DNA of 64,000 nucleotides from Nectonema munidae (GCA_030549495.1 JAUIRK010000903.1:1054001-1118000), one strand, 5' to 3'; positions 11,547-24,260 are shown, numbered from the stretch's first letter. The notes: generated by a model from the sequence alone, not told the origin. Numbers and translations: made by a program.

Positions 11547-12758
11547 AAGCGAAATGCAAGAGCAGATACATGGGTGGAATGGTGTTCACAATACCAGCAA
11601 GTAATAACAAACATGGTTTAAACATCACCCGAGAAAACTATGGACATGGAAAAGTCCACGAGGAAAATGCAAAAAACAAATTGATTATACAATCATAATA
11701 AAAAGAGATTTCAGAAACGCAATTCAAGTTAAAGCTTTCCCTGGAGCAGATTGCAACAGCGATCACAATCCAGTAATTACAGATGTAAAAATAATACTAA
11801 AGAAAACGAGAATTGGTAAATCAAACATTAGAAGAGATTTTCATATGCTGAAGAAAAACGAAGCGAAAAAAGAAAGTTTCGTTTCAAAAACAATGAATTA
11901 TGGGAAAAGAGAAAGAAGGAGGTGCACAACAACAATTGAACAATCTCCAAAAAGCTGTAGAAGAGACAATTGAAGAAATACCAATTTTCATAATAATTTT
12001 TAAAAATGTGGAGCATTTTTTTATTCAATATATTATACGGTTAATATATTAAATTAATACATCATGACCCATAAATGAAGTTTTAAAAATATTTTAAGTA
12101 AAAAGACAAAAATTTGGTTTGCTAAAAAAATCAGGCAAGTATAATCTATTTTTAAGTTAATATGTTTGACATTGATAGGTGAAGAAATTTATTTACTAAT
12201 GTGAATTCTAAATAAGGAATATAGATTAAAAATAATTAAAAAAAACATAGTATGTGAACACAGTATAATAAAGAGAAGCAATTTGTAGGATTAATACAAA
12301 GTTTCTTGAACCACTTAGTATTACCCAGTCTTAAAATTTGTATTACTCAATCATTTTTTCATCATAATTTGAAGTTTCATCAAAGAACCATCAAGAGAAA
12401 TGTACGACAAGATAAACAATATTCAGAAAAAAACGGCAAGAATCAAAACAAACATATAATGAATAAGCAAGGTAAAGTTTTTATGAAAATGAAAGATCAA
12501 AAATAGATCGGAAGAGTATATACAAGAGCTATATGATGATGATAAAACGGATATAGAAACAAACGAACTAGGACCAGAAATCATGAGAGAAGAAATTCAA
12601 AAATCTCCCAGAAATAAGAAAAATGGTAAGGCAATAGGGAAAGATGGATTATCTAAAGAAGTACTTTAAGCCATGGGGGAAAGAGGAATAGATATTATTA
12701 CCGATATGGCAAATAAGATATATGTAAGTAGAAAAATACCAAACCCAATGATTTAGAC

Positions 12759-13071
12759 CAGGGATCGGCAAACTTTTTTTTACCCGTTGACCCCTTCATA
12801 GAACATTTGTCTTCACATCGACCCCCACCCGACATAGAAATGTTTCATAAAAGCATTAATCAATGTCAACAATTAAGAGAGAAATAGAAATGTTTCATAT
12901 ATCCTACACTATACAATGTGCTAAACTATGTTTTAAAAGAAAAGGGTGATTTATTACTACTATAAAGTAAAAAAAGCATAGAACAATTTGGTAAGTTTTT
13001 CTATATTATCGACCCCTAAAGATCTGTTATGGACCCCCAGCGGTCGATATCGAACACTTTGCCGACCCCTG
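12759..13071. mobile_element. hAT (Buster-type) MITE, 313 bp, inside the RTE LINE
   Basis: The ends CAGGGATCGGCAAA and the reverse complement of TTTGCCGACCCCTG are near-perfect inverted repeats. An identical 8-bp duplication ATTTAGAC lies at 12751-12758 and 13072-13079. The duplication has TA at its centre (nnnTAnnn), the preference reported for the Buster branch of hAT. There is no coding capacity. It inserted into the RTE copy, so it is the younger of the two. Confidence 0.92.
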
Positions 13072-13254
13072 ATTTAGACGCTAATAATATAATATCGAAG
13101 ATTGAAGGCACCATGAGATGTAAACAGCACAGAACACGGCAAAAATAATACTAAAAGCAATAGCATAGAGGATAAAGAACAAAATAAGGAAAGAATAGCA
13201 GAAGAACAGTTTGGATTTGTTGCAAATTCGGGAACCATCAATGCCATATATACA

Positions 13255-13671
13255 TTGACCCGAATATTGGAAAATGTAATAGAAGTACATAAAGAAGTAT
13301 ATTTATGCTTTATAGATTACGAAATGGCATTTGATAGGGTGAGACTTAAAGAACTACTAAATATTTTGAAAAACATTGGAATAGATGGTAAAGCCATAAA
13401 AATAATAGAAAATGTATACAAGATGCAAAAGGTGGTAGGGGAGGAGATGACATCTTGGATTAAAATAAAAAGAGGAGTTATACCAGGCTGCGTGCTATCA
13501 CCGGATCTTTTTAACATCTATGTGGAAATCATAATGAGAAATGTTGAGGGTGAGGGCATAAAGATAGCAGGAAAATACATCAACAAAATAAGGTATGCAA
13601 ATGATACAGTATTGATAGCTGGTAGCGAAGAGAAATTACACCTTATACAACAGGTCGACCAAGAAAGTTAG
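13255..13671 (+). pseudogene. RTE reverse transcriptase core remnant (YAND)
   Basis: 138 codons cover RT blocks 3-5: CFIDYEMAFDRV, VIPGCVLSPDLFNIYVE and IRYANDTVLIAG. One of the two adjacent catalytic aspartates is replaced by asparagine. Sense continues past the stop as MGIKINRKKTKTMVITK and VEQFVYLGSLINC, so the stop is a late lesion. Confidence 0.85.
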
Positions 13672-14150
13672 GCGATGGGGATAAAAATAAATAGGAAGAA
13701 AACGAAAACAATGGTCATTACGAAAAAAGAAAGAAGCCGACTGAAGGTAGGAAATGAAGTAATTGATCAAGTGGAACAGTTTGTATACCTAGGAAGTTTA
13801 ATAAACTGCAAGGAAGAAGTGATAAGGAAATAAGAGGGAGAATATCAATAGCAAACAGTGCCTTAAAAAATTCGGATGGATGTGAAGCGTAGATTATAAA
13901 CAAAAACTCGAGAAGAAAAAAGCGTTTGAACTGAAAATATAGAGAACAGTACTACGAACATCTTGGACCCAAAGGTTTACTAATGAAGAAATAAAGTTAA
14001 AACCAGAAGAATGTTATTGACTACAATATTATACAAGAGACAGCCTTTGCTGGTCACACCGAGAGAAAAGACGGATTAGAAAGCTTGTGTACATTCCAAA
14101 GGATGATGAAATGAAAGAAATTTCTTAGAATAAATTTTACTTTATTAATT

Positions 14151-15305
14151 AATAAAAAAGCGATCAAAGATATGCCAACTTGATTTTAAATTCATTTATG
14201 GAACTTTTTTGAGTCCAAACTTTACTCGTTATGAATTAGTGTAGATCCAAAAAAATTAATCTTTAATTTTTTTAATCGTTTTTCCCTATTTAGGTTTATT
14301 TTTTGTCGCTATATATCTCTTTATTATCGTCACCCTTTAAAATCTCACCAGTATAAAGCGAGCAGAATGCTACATGATGCCAAATTACAAAGTTTTAAAT
14401 TCTACTACTTTTCAAGATATAGATAATAATTATTCAGACTAAAGGCTTCCTTCAGTCAAAGCGATAGATCAAACCAAAGAAAATCTTTGTCTAATTTCAT
14501 AGCAGTAATTAATGAAATGTTATGAGATGAGTTGTTCATAGTAGTTTTAAAATAGTCTAATATACTTTAATTTAAATCAGTGGTCTATCCTAAGGGGCGT
14601 GCCCCCTTGGAGGGGGGGGGGGTCACTTCTAAGGGGAGGCTTGAGTTCTTAATAAAATTAAAAAATGATGAAACGTGAGTAAATATTAAGAATTTTATGA
14701 AACAAATGCATAAATACCACTTTGTCATTACTTTTTACAATCTGCTCATCTATTTTCTGTATTGAATAACATCTCGGTCAAATATCTTTCTGTTTACCCT
14801 TTAGTCTCAAATCAAATTCTTCGGGTTCTAACTATGTTCGGATCCACATGTCTTTGTGGAAGAATAAGTATAGAAACAGGCTTAATGTTGAAATTGTGCA
14901 CTCTCTAGTATCCGACCACGCATAAAACACCTAGTCAATGTCAAATATCTCACTAATCAAAAAATATATTACTAATAGTAATTACTAAAAAGACATTAGT
15001 ATCTCACTAATTTGTATTCATTGTTAATAAAAAATCTATATAACTGATCCATTATGAAAGTTATCTATTATTGATAAAACCACAAGAGACGATATCCTCT
15101 TCAAGGAAATACGGTGTGTATATACTGTTACAAATACAGATAATTGTGTGTTTAAACCCTTACGTGTATACAAAAAATAACAACTGAGAACGTATAAGTG
15201 TAACAAAATATTATAATGTTCTCTTTATTATGAATGAATAAGTTTCATGAAATTTATTTATTAGAGAATGAACATAAAATAACGAATGATAAAAACATTT
15301 TAATC
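14151..15305. other. Intergenic DNA with a hAT-like end
   Basis: No gene is seen. CAGTGGTCTATCCTAAGGGG near 14578 followed by a GGGGCGTGCCCC hairpin and a run of G resembles a hAT terminal repeat, but no partner end was found. The rest is AT-rich and featureless. Confidence 0.45.
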
Positions 15306-15850
15306 TATTTTATATGTACAGGACATACAAACTCTTCACATTTAGCTTCACATCTTCCTTTAACTTTTTGAGCATTTTGGGTGTAAGGACCAAGTTTTTC
15401 GGTTTGGTCTACTAAAAGAAGAACTGCATCTATCGTCGTATGAGGAAGTTTTTGTAGAATTTGGGTTTGCTAAATTTTTAGCCAAATTTCTCAAAAGGTT
15501 TTTCCGTAGTCTTGATTCATTTTTTCATTAATAGGTAAGCTGCATGGAGCATATTAAAAAAGCGAAAGAGAGCCCTTAGCTGATTTTGTTCGATATCCAA
15601 AATCATTCCAGTTTTTTTACTCATCTATTTATTTCATTAGCTGAATGACAAGAAGTCAAAAGAACCACATTTTATTTTTTTGGTATATAAGGGACAAGTG
15701 ATATTTTGTTTTAATGGTCCTAAAGAAAAAATTGAGTACCTTACGTTATTTATAATTTCAGGAATTTCTTTTCCATATAAGCAGATCGTTCCTAGCAGGT
15801 TTAAATTTTTTATACAAAATTCAAAAATGCAAACAAAAAAAGACAACTTA
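15306..15850 (-). pseudogene. piggyBac transposase C-terminal relic
   Basis: Minus-strand pieces in order are LNLLGTICLYGKEIPEIINN (about 15750-15810, the GTIRKN-type block after the second catalytic Asp), a YTKKIKCGSFDFLSF strand, LRALFRFFNMLHAAYLL (matching the RRWPMVIFFNMLDIAA helix), and a Cys/His tail KGRCEAKCEEFVCPVHIK near 15310. The domain order is that of a piggyBac transposase C-terminal half with its cysteine-rich domain. Stops and frame changes separate the pieces, no terminal repeats were found, and the part with the first two catalytic residues is missing or unreadable. Confidence 0.65.
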
Positions 15851-17228
15851 AAAGCTTTATTAATAAGAGAAATTTCTCAACTAAGACTGAACCACATTGG
15901 AAGATATTCAAAAGTAAATAAAATTCCTTTTAGATGAAATCATTTTTTGAAATACAATTAATGAAGTATAATTAGTCAAGAATTTAGACATTGAAAGGTA
16001 AAAAAATATAACAATAAAGCAAAAGAAAATGCTGTTTTAGGGCTAAAACATAAATAAAATATATAATAAGCAAACTAAATATCTGTGATAGTTCACAGTG
16101 TCCACTAAATATCTGTTAAGAATTGATAAAATCGAGATTGTTTTCAAATTTGTTAATAAATTTAGTTAAATTAAAAAAATGTTATAAAACAAATTTCTTT
16201 GTGCAAAGAACTGATAATGAAAATTCTGAGATACCCTATTCATTTATACATGCTTTCTAATTAGAAATTCATTGAAGCTATTAGAAAATAGCTCTCCTCT
16301 CCTCATCATTACAATTTTCTTCGTCACATTTATATTGAAAGTTTTGTCTATCTTAGGAGACAAGGTGAAAATCAAAAAATATAATTTGTAGTGAATCTAC
16401 TTCTCATCATCATCATTGGAATTATTTTTCAATTGGCGTCTTTTCTTTTCTACGTTTGTCTTCGTATCATCATTCAACTAAAAAGTTCAATTTTAAACAA
16501 AAAGAAAGAAATTCAAACCAAAATCCCTAAGATATAAGTATCATCTATAATCAGAGAGATAAAACAATTGTAAAAATGTGTTACACCTGCACATCAAAAG
16601 TGGAAGTTTGAATTTTTCTTCAAACATAATGAATTTTTATCAGATTTGCTGCTTTTTTCAATATAAATATCCATGCTCCTAAGATAAAAACGTTTGTAGA
16701 AATAATTTTAGAGGAAACTTGTAAACACTCAAATATACGAAAATGTTACAGGTATACTTTTTAGAGTTAGATATATAAAAGCGACTTTGTTAAAAGTAGT
16801 TCTATTGTTCGCTTTTGAACTACTTGAGTTTGGCATAAATTAGAACATGGCAGTGTTTATAAAAATCTTGAGTGAAATGCTAGAATATATATTAGAAATG
16901 AACGAAAAGATTCCATAATTATAAATATACATATACTTGATAGGTAAATATAAAATATTCTTAGAGATTGCAAACAAGTTTATTCAAATTTCATTTCTTT
17001 TTGTTGTATCGATCTTAACTTCGATTATATTGATTTTCATTGTCTCTGAAAGGAAAATCAATTTTTTATACCTCTCAACTCATGTTTTGATGCCTTACTT
17101 TAATTTTGTACCATAGGAAATAACGAAGAAAGATTATCTCTAAGTAATTACAATGGAAAGGCTAAATTTATTAAATAATAATTACACTAAAATTCGCTTA
17201 AATTAACTATCAACGGAAAAGTAAAATT
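15851..17228. other. AT-rich DNA with one RTE-like tail fragment
   Basis: A 63-bp stretch at 16403-16465, beginning CTCATCATCATCATTGG, recurs at 21804-21866. Read on the minus strand it ends in an ATG repeat, as RTE-type LINE 3' tails do. Nothing else is recognised. Confidence 0.5.
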
Positions 17229-17232
17229 TTAA

Positions 17233-19050
17233 CCCTCAACCGTACAGCAAAATAAAACACCTCACTTGTACACGCTACTCCATTTTGTGGTATAGGAGAC
17301 ATATACTTTAAACCAGGCAAACGGTGACTGCTATCAATTTATATATAGTAATATATAAATTTCATGTATTTTAAAAAAGTTTATTTTTAATTTTAAAAGA
17401 ACTAAACAAGTTTATTTAAGATAAGTATATATAAACTATGTTTTTTTACAAAATAAGCAAAATTCTTCTTTTACTTGAATACGGTGTTCTGGACAAATTG
17501 AAATTCCTACTTCTGCAGTTCTTCTTACAATACTTACAAGGTCTTGAAAAACATGTTTTCTTTTTTTCCCATCGACAGGTGCTTTGAAGTACCCAACATT
17601 TAACGTAGCTTCTTTTATGGATACCGAGAGAGATTGATTGTTAATTCTCAAAGAAGAAATAGGAAATGCTAAATTGAAAGAAAGGTTTCTCAAAAACTCT
17701 TTCCTAGTTTTTCTATAACCACTTTTTTTCAATAAAATGTAAGAATTGCTCCATGAAACATCGATCATATTGTAGTTGATAAGCATGGGCCATCGGTTTG
17801 TTTTTCTTCGCGTGCTAAATTCCTCGATGATTGAGTCCATCAAATCAACTCCGCATTTGCCTTTATTATAATCCAAAATAACAAAGGGCTTTCTATCACT
17901 TCTAGACGATATATCAATGGTAAAATGCGAAGAAGTAAGCATTATGACATTTTTGTTTTTTTTCGGGATGTATTCGCATAAAGTTATCTTGTTGTCATTA
18001 TCATATAAAGGAAAAGTGGAAAATACGGACTTTTTCTTTGCTGACTTCATGAGTAATGGCACTTCTTTTCTACATTTGTTGATGGTGCCTAACAAGGTAA
18101 GATCTTGTTTCAAAAGTTCTTTTGCAAGATTATGAGAGGTAAAATATCGATCAGTAACGATATCTCTACCTGTATTCGAGAAAGGCTTGGTTAGCTCTAA
18201 AACAACTTCTTGGGAAAATTTTTTGTTCCTCAAGCCATTTTCATTTTTTGCCACAATAAATTTTGGATGTTAGAGCAAAATTCCTCGAGAAAGATCTAAC
18301 TACAGGTGGATCTTTAGAATAAACTATATCACCACAAAATACATTATTGTTCGAAAAATCTTCATGATCCGGGTTATACTCGTTACTTTCCTCATGTTCA
18401 TTTTCTGAAACATCACTTGCATCTTCTTAATCACTTTCAACATATTCTTTATAGTTATTTTCATCACAATTTTGTTCCACAAAGATGTCCATTTCCCCTT
18501 CATTCAAACTTTCTTCATCATCTAACTTTTCTTCTACTGAAAAAGAATTTAAAAAACTTGTTCCAGATTCTTCATCTTTATTATTTTCATCTTCACTGAG
18601 GTCACTCTCTTCCATTATAGATAACAGGGCATTTGCCAACAAAAAGGAAATTCTTTTACTTTTTCCCATTCACAAGGAATAATAAAACACCAGTAAAATT
18701 ATCAAAAAATAGAAATAATTGTAAATACAAAAGAAGATTGAGGGGGTAAATGTGTTTGAAATAAACTAGTGTGCAGTGAAGAAAAGCAAGATGTCATAAA
18801 TAAAAAGCTATCACTATTTTAAGTATGCAACTGCTATATTACAAAATGGAGTGGCGTGTACGTTGAATGGTGAAGAAGAAATTATGTGAAAATGAAAACA
18901 GATGTTTCAAATGTAAAGTAAAGTATAAGAGGCCTAAGCCAGTAGTATATTGCTCATGAATTCTCACTATAATTAAAATTGATATTCTTATACTTTTTAA
19001 GTGATCAAGTAGGCATTACTCCATTTTGGAGTAGCGTGTACGGTTGAGGG
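17233..19050 (-). mobile_element. piggyBac element, 1.82 kb, internally deleted
   Basis: Terminal inverted repeats CCCTCAACCGTACA start at 17233 and, inverted, end at 19050. The left flank is TTAA (17229-17232) and the right flank is TTCA, one change from the expected TTAA duplication. Subterminal CACGCTACTCCATTTTGTGG (about 17270) is repeated inverted near 18840-18860 and again near 19018-19040, the kind of internal repeat piggyBac ends use for transposase binding. The interior is a transposase gene missing its centre, so the copy could only move with a helper. Confidence 0.88.
17436..18669 (-). pseudogene. piggyBac transposase, centre deleted
   Basis: The start MGKSKRISFLLANALL leads an acidic N-terminus (18669-18427). 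One in-frame stop follows, with sense continuing to about 18260, then a frame change. The C-terminal 272 codons (18254-17436) hold the second catalytic aspartate in DIVTDRYFTSHNLAKELL, GTINKCRKEVP, the third in YNKGKCGVDLMDSI, RRKTNRWPMLINYNMIDVS and a Cys/His tail (ICPEHRIQVKEEFCLFCKK). The block with the first catalytic Asp and the preceding dimerisation part is absent, so roughly 250 residues have been lost. Piece order shows a single internal deletion typical of non-autonomous derivatives. Confidence 0.88.
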
Positions 19051-19201
19051 TTCAAGATTTCACCTTCTTATTAACCTGTATTGGTAAATGCAAATCTCTA
19101 ACCCTATTTCTGTTCCGACCAACTTTCGAATTTTAAAAATGATAGGTGACTATTAGTTGGACAAGAGCGATTTTTAAAAGGAATTAGTGATTTTCCAATT
19201 A

Positions 19202-19364
19202 GATCGGTATCGACTCAATCGGATTTTTTGTTTGAACGGTATCAACAAATATCTAATTGTTCTCCGATTTTATCATCTGAACGTATAGACTATAGACAAA
19301 ATAAAGTTTATACGAGAGCTATAAAGAGTAAAATAACTTGTATTTCCGGCATAGCGCTTTGTAT
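19202..19364 (+). repeat. Dispersed GATCGGTATCGG repeat, copy 1
   Basis: About 160 bp, including AATTGTTC, ATAGACAATAAA-like and GTTTATACTAGAGCTAT-like blocks, reappears diverged at 29311-29475. The GATCGGTATCGG motif is common near the ends of hAT elements, so it may be a hAT fragment. No coding sequence is present. Confidence 0.6.
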
Positions 19365-20990
19365 ATTTAATACCATTTTAATGAAAGCTGCCCTTGCTTA
19401 CAATTTAATGTACACTAAATTCTAGTCATGTACCGATCCGAAAAATGCCCATACCCAGGGGCGGATCTAGAGCCCCTCATGCTAAAGGGACCCCAAAGCC
19501 TACTAGCAATACTACATAAACAGGATAAAACCAAATTATTTTTTTGCAAGTTTTGTTGTTTTTTATTCATTTTTTACTAAACTTTTATATTTGCCTTTTG
19601 TTAAAAATAAGTTTTTAAAACGGCAGCATTTATGTCTTTTGATCGGTCACATTAGTTGTGTTTGGTTGATATTTTTAAGTATATTTTTAAAATTTTTTAC
19701 ATTTAATTTACTGAAGTTAATACTGAATGGTATTATTTTTTTCTAATAATGAATTTTTACTTTTAATTTTTCCAACCTATTTTTTTAATCTTGGACAAAG
19801 CTTAAAGGCCTTAAAAAACAAAAGTAATCTTTTGAAAGGGTATACGATTTTGACATAATTTGATCCGACAAGCTTTGCACTTCAAAAAGTTAAAACTTAC
19901 ATTTTGACAGTTGTAAAGATGTATGAAAGTTTGATATCCTTTTTTCTGAAATGAGACTCCATAATTTTGGTGAAAATTAAGATCAAGATAAGAATTTTGC
20001 TAAACCCATATACACTGATACAAAAAAAGAATTAAAAAAAAGGTTTTTACTTAAATTGTGCTACAAAGTTCAATAGATAAAAATTTTTACACAATTTTAG
20101 ATTACCCTAAAATAAGTTAGAGCGCAGAGTAAATGCTTATTCAAAAATCTGTTTACAGCACTATGAGATATAATGATCTTAAAGCTCAACTTACTTTTTG
20201 TTTGTACATATTCTAATAACATTGATCCATTAATTCTGGATGAATTTTTTCAGTTCTAAAATATTTTATCTAAATCTGACATTTCATTATTAAACATTTG
20301 AAATATGTTGAAGTCCAAATTTGTCATTTTAACAATATTTTCCAAAGTAAGCACTTTAGTAAGAATATTTCTCACAACACACATACAATTTGACGAGGAG
20401 AAAGATCTTTTCCAAATTTTTCTAGAGTGAAGAATCATCTAAGATTAGCTTTAGGAAAATCTAGATTAACTCACTTTCATTACTATGCAATGAATCCAAC
20501 CTTTTGCAATCGCTCGCTACAAACAAAATCATCGATCTATTTTCCATAGAAAAAAACAGAAAAAGTTGGTTTGAACATCCTTGATTAGATTTGCAATATA
20601 CGTTTTATCTTAGTTTTGCAAGAATATTAAACTTCAATTTGAATATTTTTTAACGTATTTCAACATTTTTTATTAAAATCTTATTTTTTTGTTGGCCTCT
20701 TAGTATTCGATGTTTAACATGAATGTGTGTTTATTTGATCTACAGTTCCTTGAAAGCATATATTGCTATTTTCTACAGTTCATTGTACTTACCTTTTGTC
20801 ATCAAACTTCTTAACCCTTTTCTCGTGAATTGACATTTGTAGAAATACTTTCTTGAGTTCATATCTAGGATTATTACGAAAGTACTTTACTTACATGCTT
20901 CAACACTGACCATATAAAAAATTTCAAGAGGGCAGTTTGGCCTAGTGCCCCAATACAAATAAATCCGGATCTGCCGAAATCGATACACGA
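19365..20990. other. Possible decayed DNA transposon
   Basis: CAGGGGCGGATCTAGAG at about 19456 and, inverted, GGCAGATCCGG near 20975 could be the ends of an old element of about 1.5 kb. The match is weak. The 60-codon minus ORF at 20256-20438 has no recognised motif. No target duplication was found. Confidence 0.3.
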
Positions 20991-23900
20991 ATAAATCAGG
21001 AATACTGAGTATGTGTGATTTAAAAATGGCAGGCCAGGCATGCATGATGTTTGAATTTGCGCTTGTTCGTGTCCAGTTGCATCTGAATGATGATTGTATG
21101 TATACATTTAACAAAGCTACTAGATAAAGAAGTATTGTAACAAACTAGAAATTGTAGCGAATTCGAATATTTATTATAGCCTAGTTTTTTTATGTAAGTA
21201 CGTATCTTATACCTCCACTGAAGGCGACTTTTGGGAATACACTCGCGGTTTTAATTAGGGTTGCGATCTCGGTGTTGAGAATCGATGTCTTGGATTAAGA
21301 CGTATTTGTGCTCATGTTTTTACAATAAAAAAGAAACAAAGAATACGCTCTTCTCAAAGTAATACCATATTTAAAATTTGCAGGAATATTTTAACAAAAT
21401 GAAAGTGGTATTTTATTATACCTCTTCGGCGCAATAAGGTGCGCATTATTTTGGTTGTTTCTCGATGAAGTTCTGCTTTCTCTTCTTTAGAAATTTCTTT
21501 TCTACACTTTTATCTCTTACATATCTTATATTGTTTCCATCATATTTTTCTCCCATTCACCATCCTTCTCTTTTTTAAATAAATGCATTCATATGAGCCT
21601 ACCACCTCCAAGACTCAGTCATGAAAGAATCATAGTATTCGGAAAAATTTTAATAAATTAATTTCTTTGTTCCAAGTGTGCATAAATGTGAGAGAGACTG
21701 TAGTGAATTATTCATGAATCCCCCTTAAAGATATCTTATTATTATTCTATTTGTATGAAGTATTCATATAATTCACTTCTTAACTTACCTCTATCTACTA
21801 CCTCTCATCATCATCATTGAAATTATTTTTCAATTGACGTCTTCTCTTTTCTACGTTTGTCTTCGTTTAAACGTGCTTTTGCTTTTCAAGGTTCTCTATC
21901 CATTTAATTAGTCGTGTTGACCCAATAATTGGAGCGTTGTGCATAAATTGTCATCTCGCGCTTATTTCCTGAATTGAAATCTATCCACCTATTTATTAAT
22001 ATTGATTAATCCAATTAAATTCAACTCATGCTCAGTGATGATCTATTTTTCGCAAAGAAACTTTCAGTCTTTTCAATTTGTAAGCTCGATTTCTTTTTAC
22101 TCCACCCAAGCTTTCTTTAATTTTTCCTTGATTTTTTGCATCTCGCTGTCCTTTTGATTAATTCTAGATTTAATTTTGATATATTTACAATAATTCAAGA
22201 AATAGCGCAGTCTACAATCACTAATTCGGAATGCTCAGGACTGGCTTGTTTCCAGATGAGTGACTTTACCGGATTATGAGTATGCAAAATTTACTAGTGA
22301 TCTACAAATTTAATTTTTAAATATAAAAGTAAAATGAAAAAAATATGCATTTATTAAAATAAAAAAAAGAATTAAAATTTTAAATGAGATCGGATCATTT
22401 AAAATCTGGCTTAATTTGACGATGAGGGTAATGAATTTTTAGAATGTGTTTTTGGAGACTTGTTTTGCATACATGCTCTTTCATATATATTGTAAATTTA
22501 GTGAGGACTTTAATTTTCATTTTAAACAAATTTGATAAATGCGGGAATAAATTTTGCAGCTGTTTTTCCATGCTTTAGAATTTTTGACTACTGGCTCTAA
22601 CTTAAACATTGTAAACAACCGTCTGTCTTTTCCTACTTATGTCAAATTTGAATTCTTAAATAAAAAGTTTTAGCGTGTTAAAAAGTCGAAATTGCATAAT
22701 TTTTTTGAAAGGCGCTTTTATGGATAATAATGTGTCATTTTTCTAATTTGTTTATTAAAACGATGCTATTTCTATATTTCTGAACTCTAACTTGTCTTAT
22801 TAAAAACAAGACTAGAGAGTCTGAGGCAAAGTGCTCCGACTCATGATCTTCTAATCCGACAATTTACTATTCGACACTTTTTTCAGTGAATAAAAGATAC
22901 ATTGATTTTTTTATTTAAAATATTCTTAATCCGACTTGATTTTTGCTGTAACCGTAGAGGTCGATTTAACCAATCAACACTTGAAAAACCAGATTCAGAC
23001 TAAATACTTAAAAACCGGATAAATTTAACGTACCCTCTTCACTTCCGGCTGTGACTAAATAAGGGCTGCTCCATACGCGTACAAACATTAAACTATTTGT
23101 TCTTTATTTAAGATACTCTAAGAAAATTTTTTAATACTTAGAAATAACTGCCTCGGACTCTTTTTTTAAATCTTCTACTTCTCACCACTTTTTAAAAATC
23201 AATGAGATCGTAAGAAAGATTTGAGCTTTAGACTTTACACGAATCCCCTTTTTTTTAGAAGCCAACATCCCATTCCATAATCTTTTTTACTGAATTGTAC
23301 TTGATTTTTTTTACCACATCGCATGGACAGCCCCCGACCTTTTTCAAAAGTTATTAAAAAATAAATTATTGAAAGTATAAAAAATATTTGATAATTTAAT
23401 ATTTGATTGATATACAATAATTATGCCAAAGGGCGAGGGGAATTAAAACTTTATATACTATAAAATATTTTTAAAAGTTTTAGTCCCCATCTACTCTTGA
23501 CCAAAGAGGTTCTGGATTTGCCCCTTCATCCTTTTCACTGTTAGTATGGTTACACAAAGTACGGGAATAGTGGATGATTGGCAAATGAAAAATGAACCTT
23601 TATCAAAAGTATTTCGATGCATAAAAATGTTTTTGATCATAGATGAAAGTGCTGTTTCATCTAAAATAATTGTAAAATTTTGATTGGCAGCTGTTTTCAA
23701 ACTTTCATGAAGGCAGGCGCAAATAGTTCAAAGAAATTTTCATAAAAATAGTTCAAAACCTCGCTTTTTTAATATGATACTCAACTTCTAAAAATACCAT
23801 ATGATGGTGAAAATCATCTATCAAACTACTTATTAAAATTGTTGGAATTAATATCAATTACTGATTGTAAATATATATATATATAAACCTTGAAAAATAA

Positions 23901-24168
23901 CCGAATTAAAGCTTACTTTTACAGTAAATTTTAACCTTTCGATATTGTTAAATGGAATCTGAAAAATTGTTAATTCTTGAATGATTTTTTTTAAAACTAA
24001 ATATCCGTGGCCTAAAAGTTTGTTATTCAATCAATTTTTGGTTAGTTACCAATAATAAAAAATTATGTTTCTAATTTTTAAACAATTGATCCATTAGAGA
24101 AAATTTAGTGAGTAGTTCTGTAACTAAATTGTAGCATCTCATCGCATTTTGTGGTGTTTAGTCTAACC
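20991..24168. other. Gene-poor AT-rich DNA
   Basis: It holds the second copy of the 63-bp RTE-like tail (21804-21866), scattered CCGACTC-rich debris near 22830-22990, and a 69-codon minus ORF (23491-23700, ILDETALSSMIKNIF) that I cannot assign. No splice-bounded exon set or RNA gene is seen. Confidence 0.5.
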
Positions 24169-24260
24169 CAGTGGCTCTCAACCTTTTTACCAACACGCCT
24201 CTTTAAGAGTAAGTAAACCTTTCTTTCCACGCACCACTGCATTCTACATGTTTAATTCCC
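24169..24260 (+). mobile_element. hAT terminal-repeat fragment
   Basis: CAGTGGCTCTCAACCTTTTT is the classic terminal repeat of Charlie/Buster-type hAT elements and resembles the ends of the 29.8-32.4 kb copy. The preceding 8 bases GTCTAACC have a central TA. No matching right end or duplicated target was found, so this is an isolated end. Confidence 0.6.

Larger units (their letters stand above)
10590..14150 (+). mobile_element. RTE-BovB-like LINE, decayed, split by a hAT MITE
   Basis: A non-LTR element of the kind often annotated as craniofacial development protein 2-like. Endonuclease motifs in order are IATWNVRTLYQ (about 11070), ILGIGEMRWPGAGEM (about 11155), INIIQVYAPRDD (about 11365) and IILMGDLNAKVG (about 11480). 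RT motifs are NGKAIGKDGLSKEVL (about 12620), FGFVANSGTINAIYTL, CFIDYEMAFDRV (about 13305), IPGCVLSPDLFNIY (about 13480) and IRYANDTVLIAG (about 13590). The catalytic box reads YAND, not YADD, so the RT is dead. Several stops and frame changes are present. The tail near 14100 has a GATGATGAAATG run, like the ATG-rich 3' ends of this family. Base composition is visibly GC-richer than the flanks. The 5' limit is approximate. Confidence 0.85.

Noticed and set aside
16403-21866. CRISPR-like pair of repeats
   Set aside because: Only two copies 5.4 kb apart, in an animal genome, with LINE-tail character.
23491-23700. Host exon on the minus strand
   Set aside because: No convincing splice signals on both sides and no recognisable homologue.
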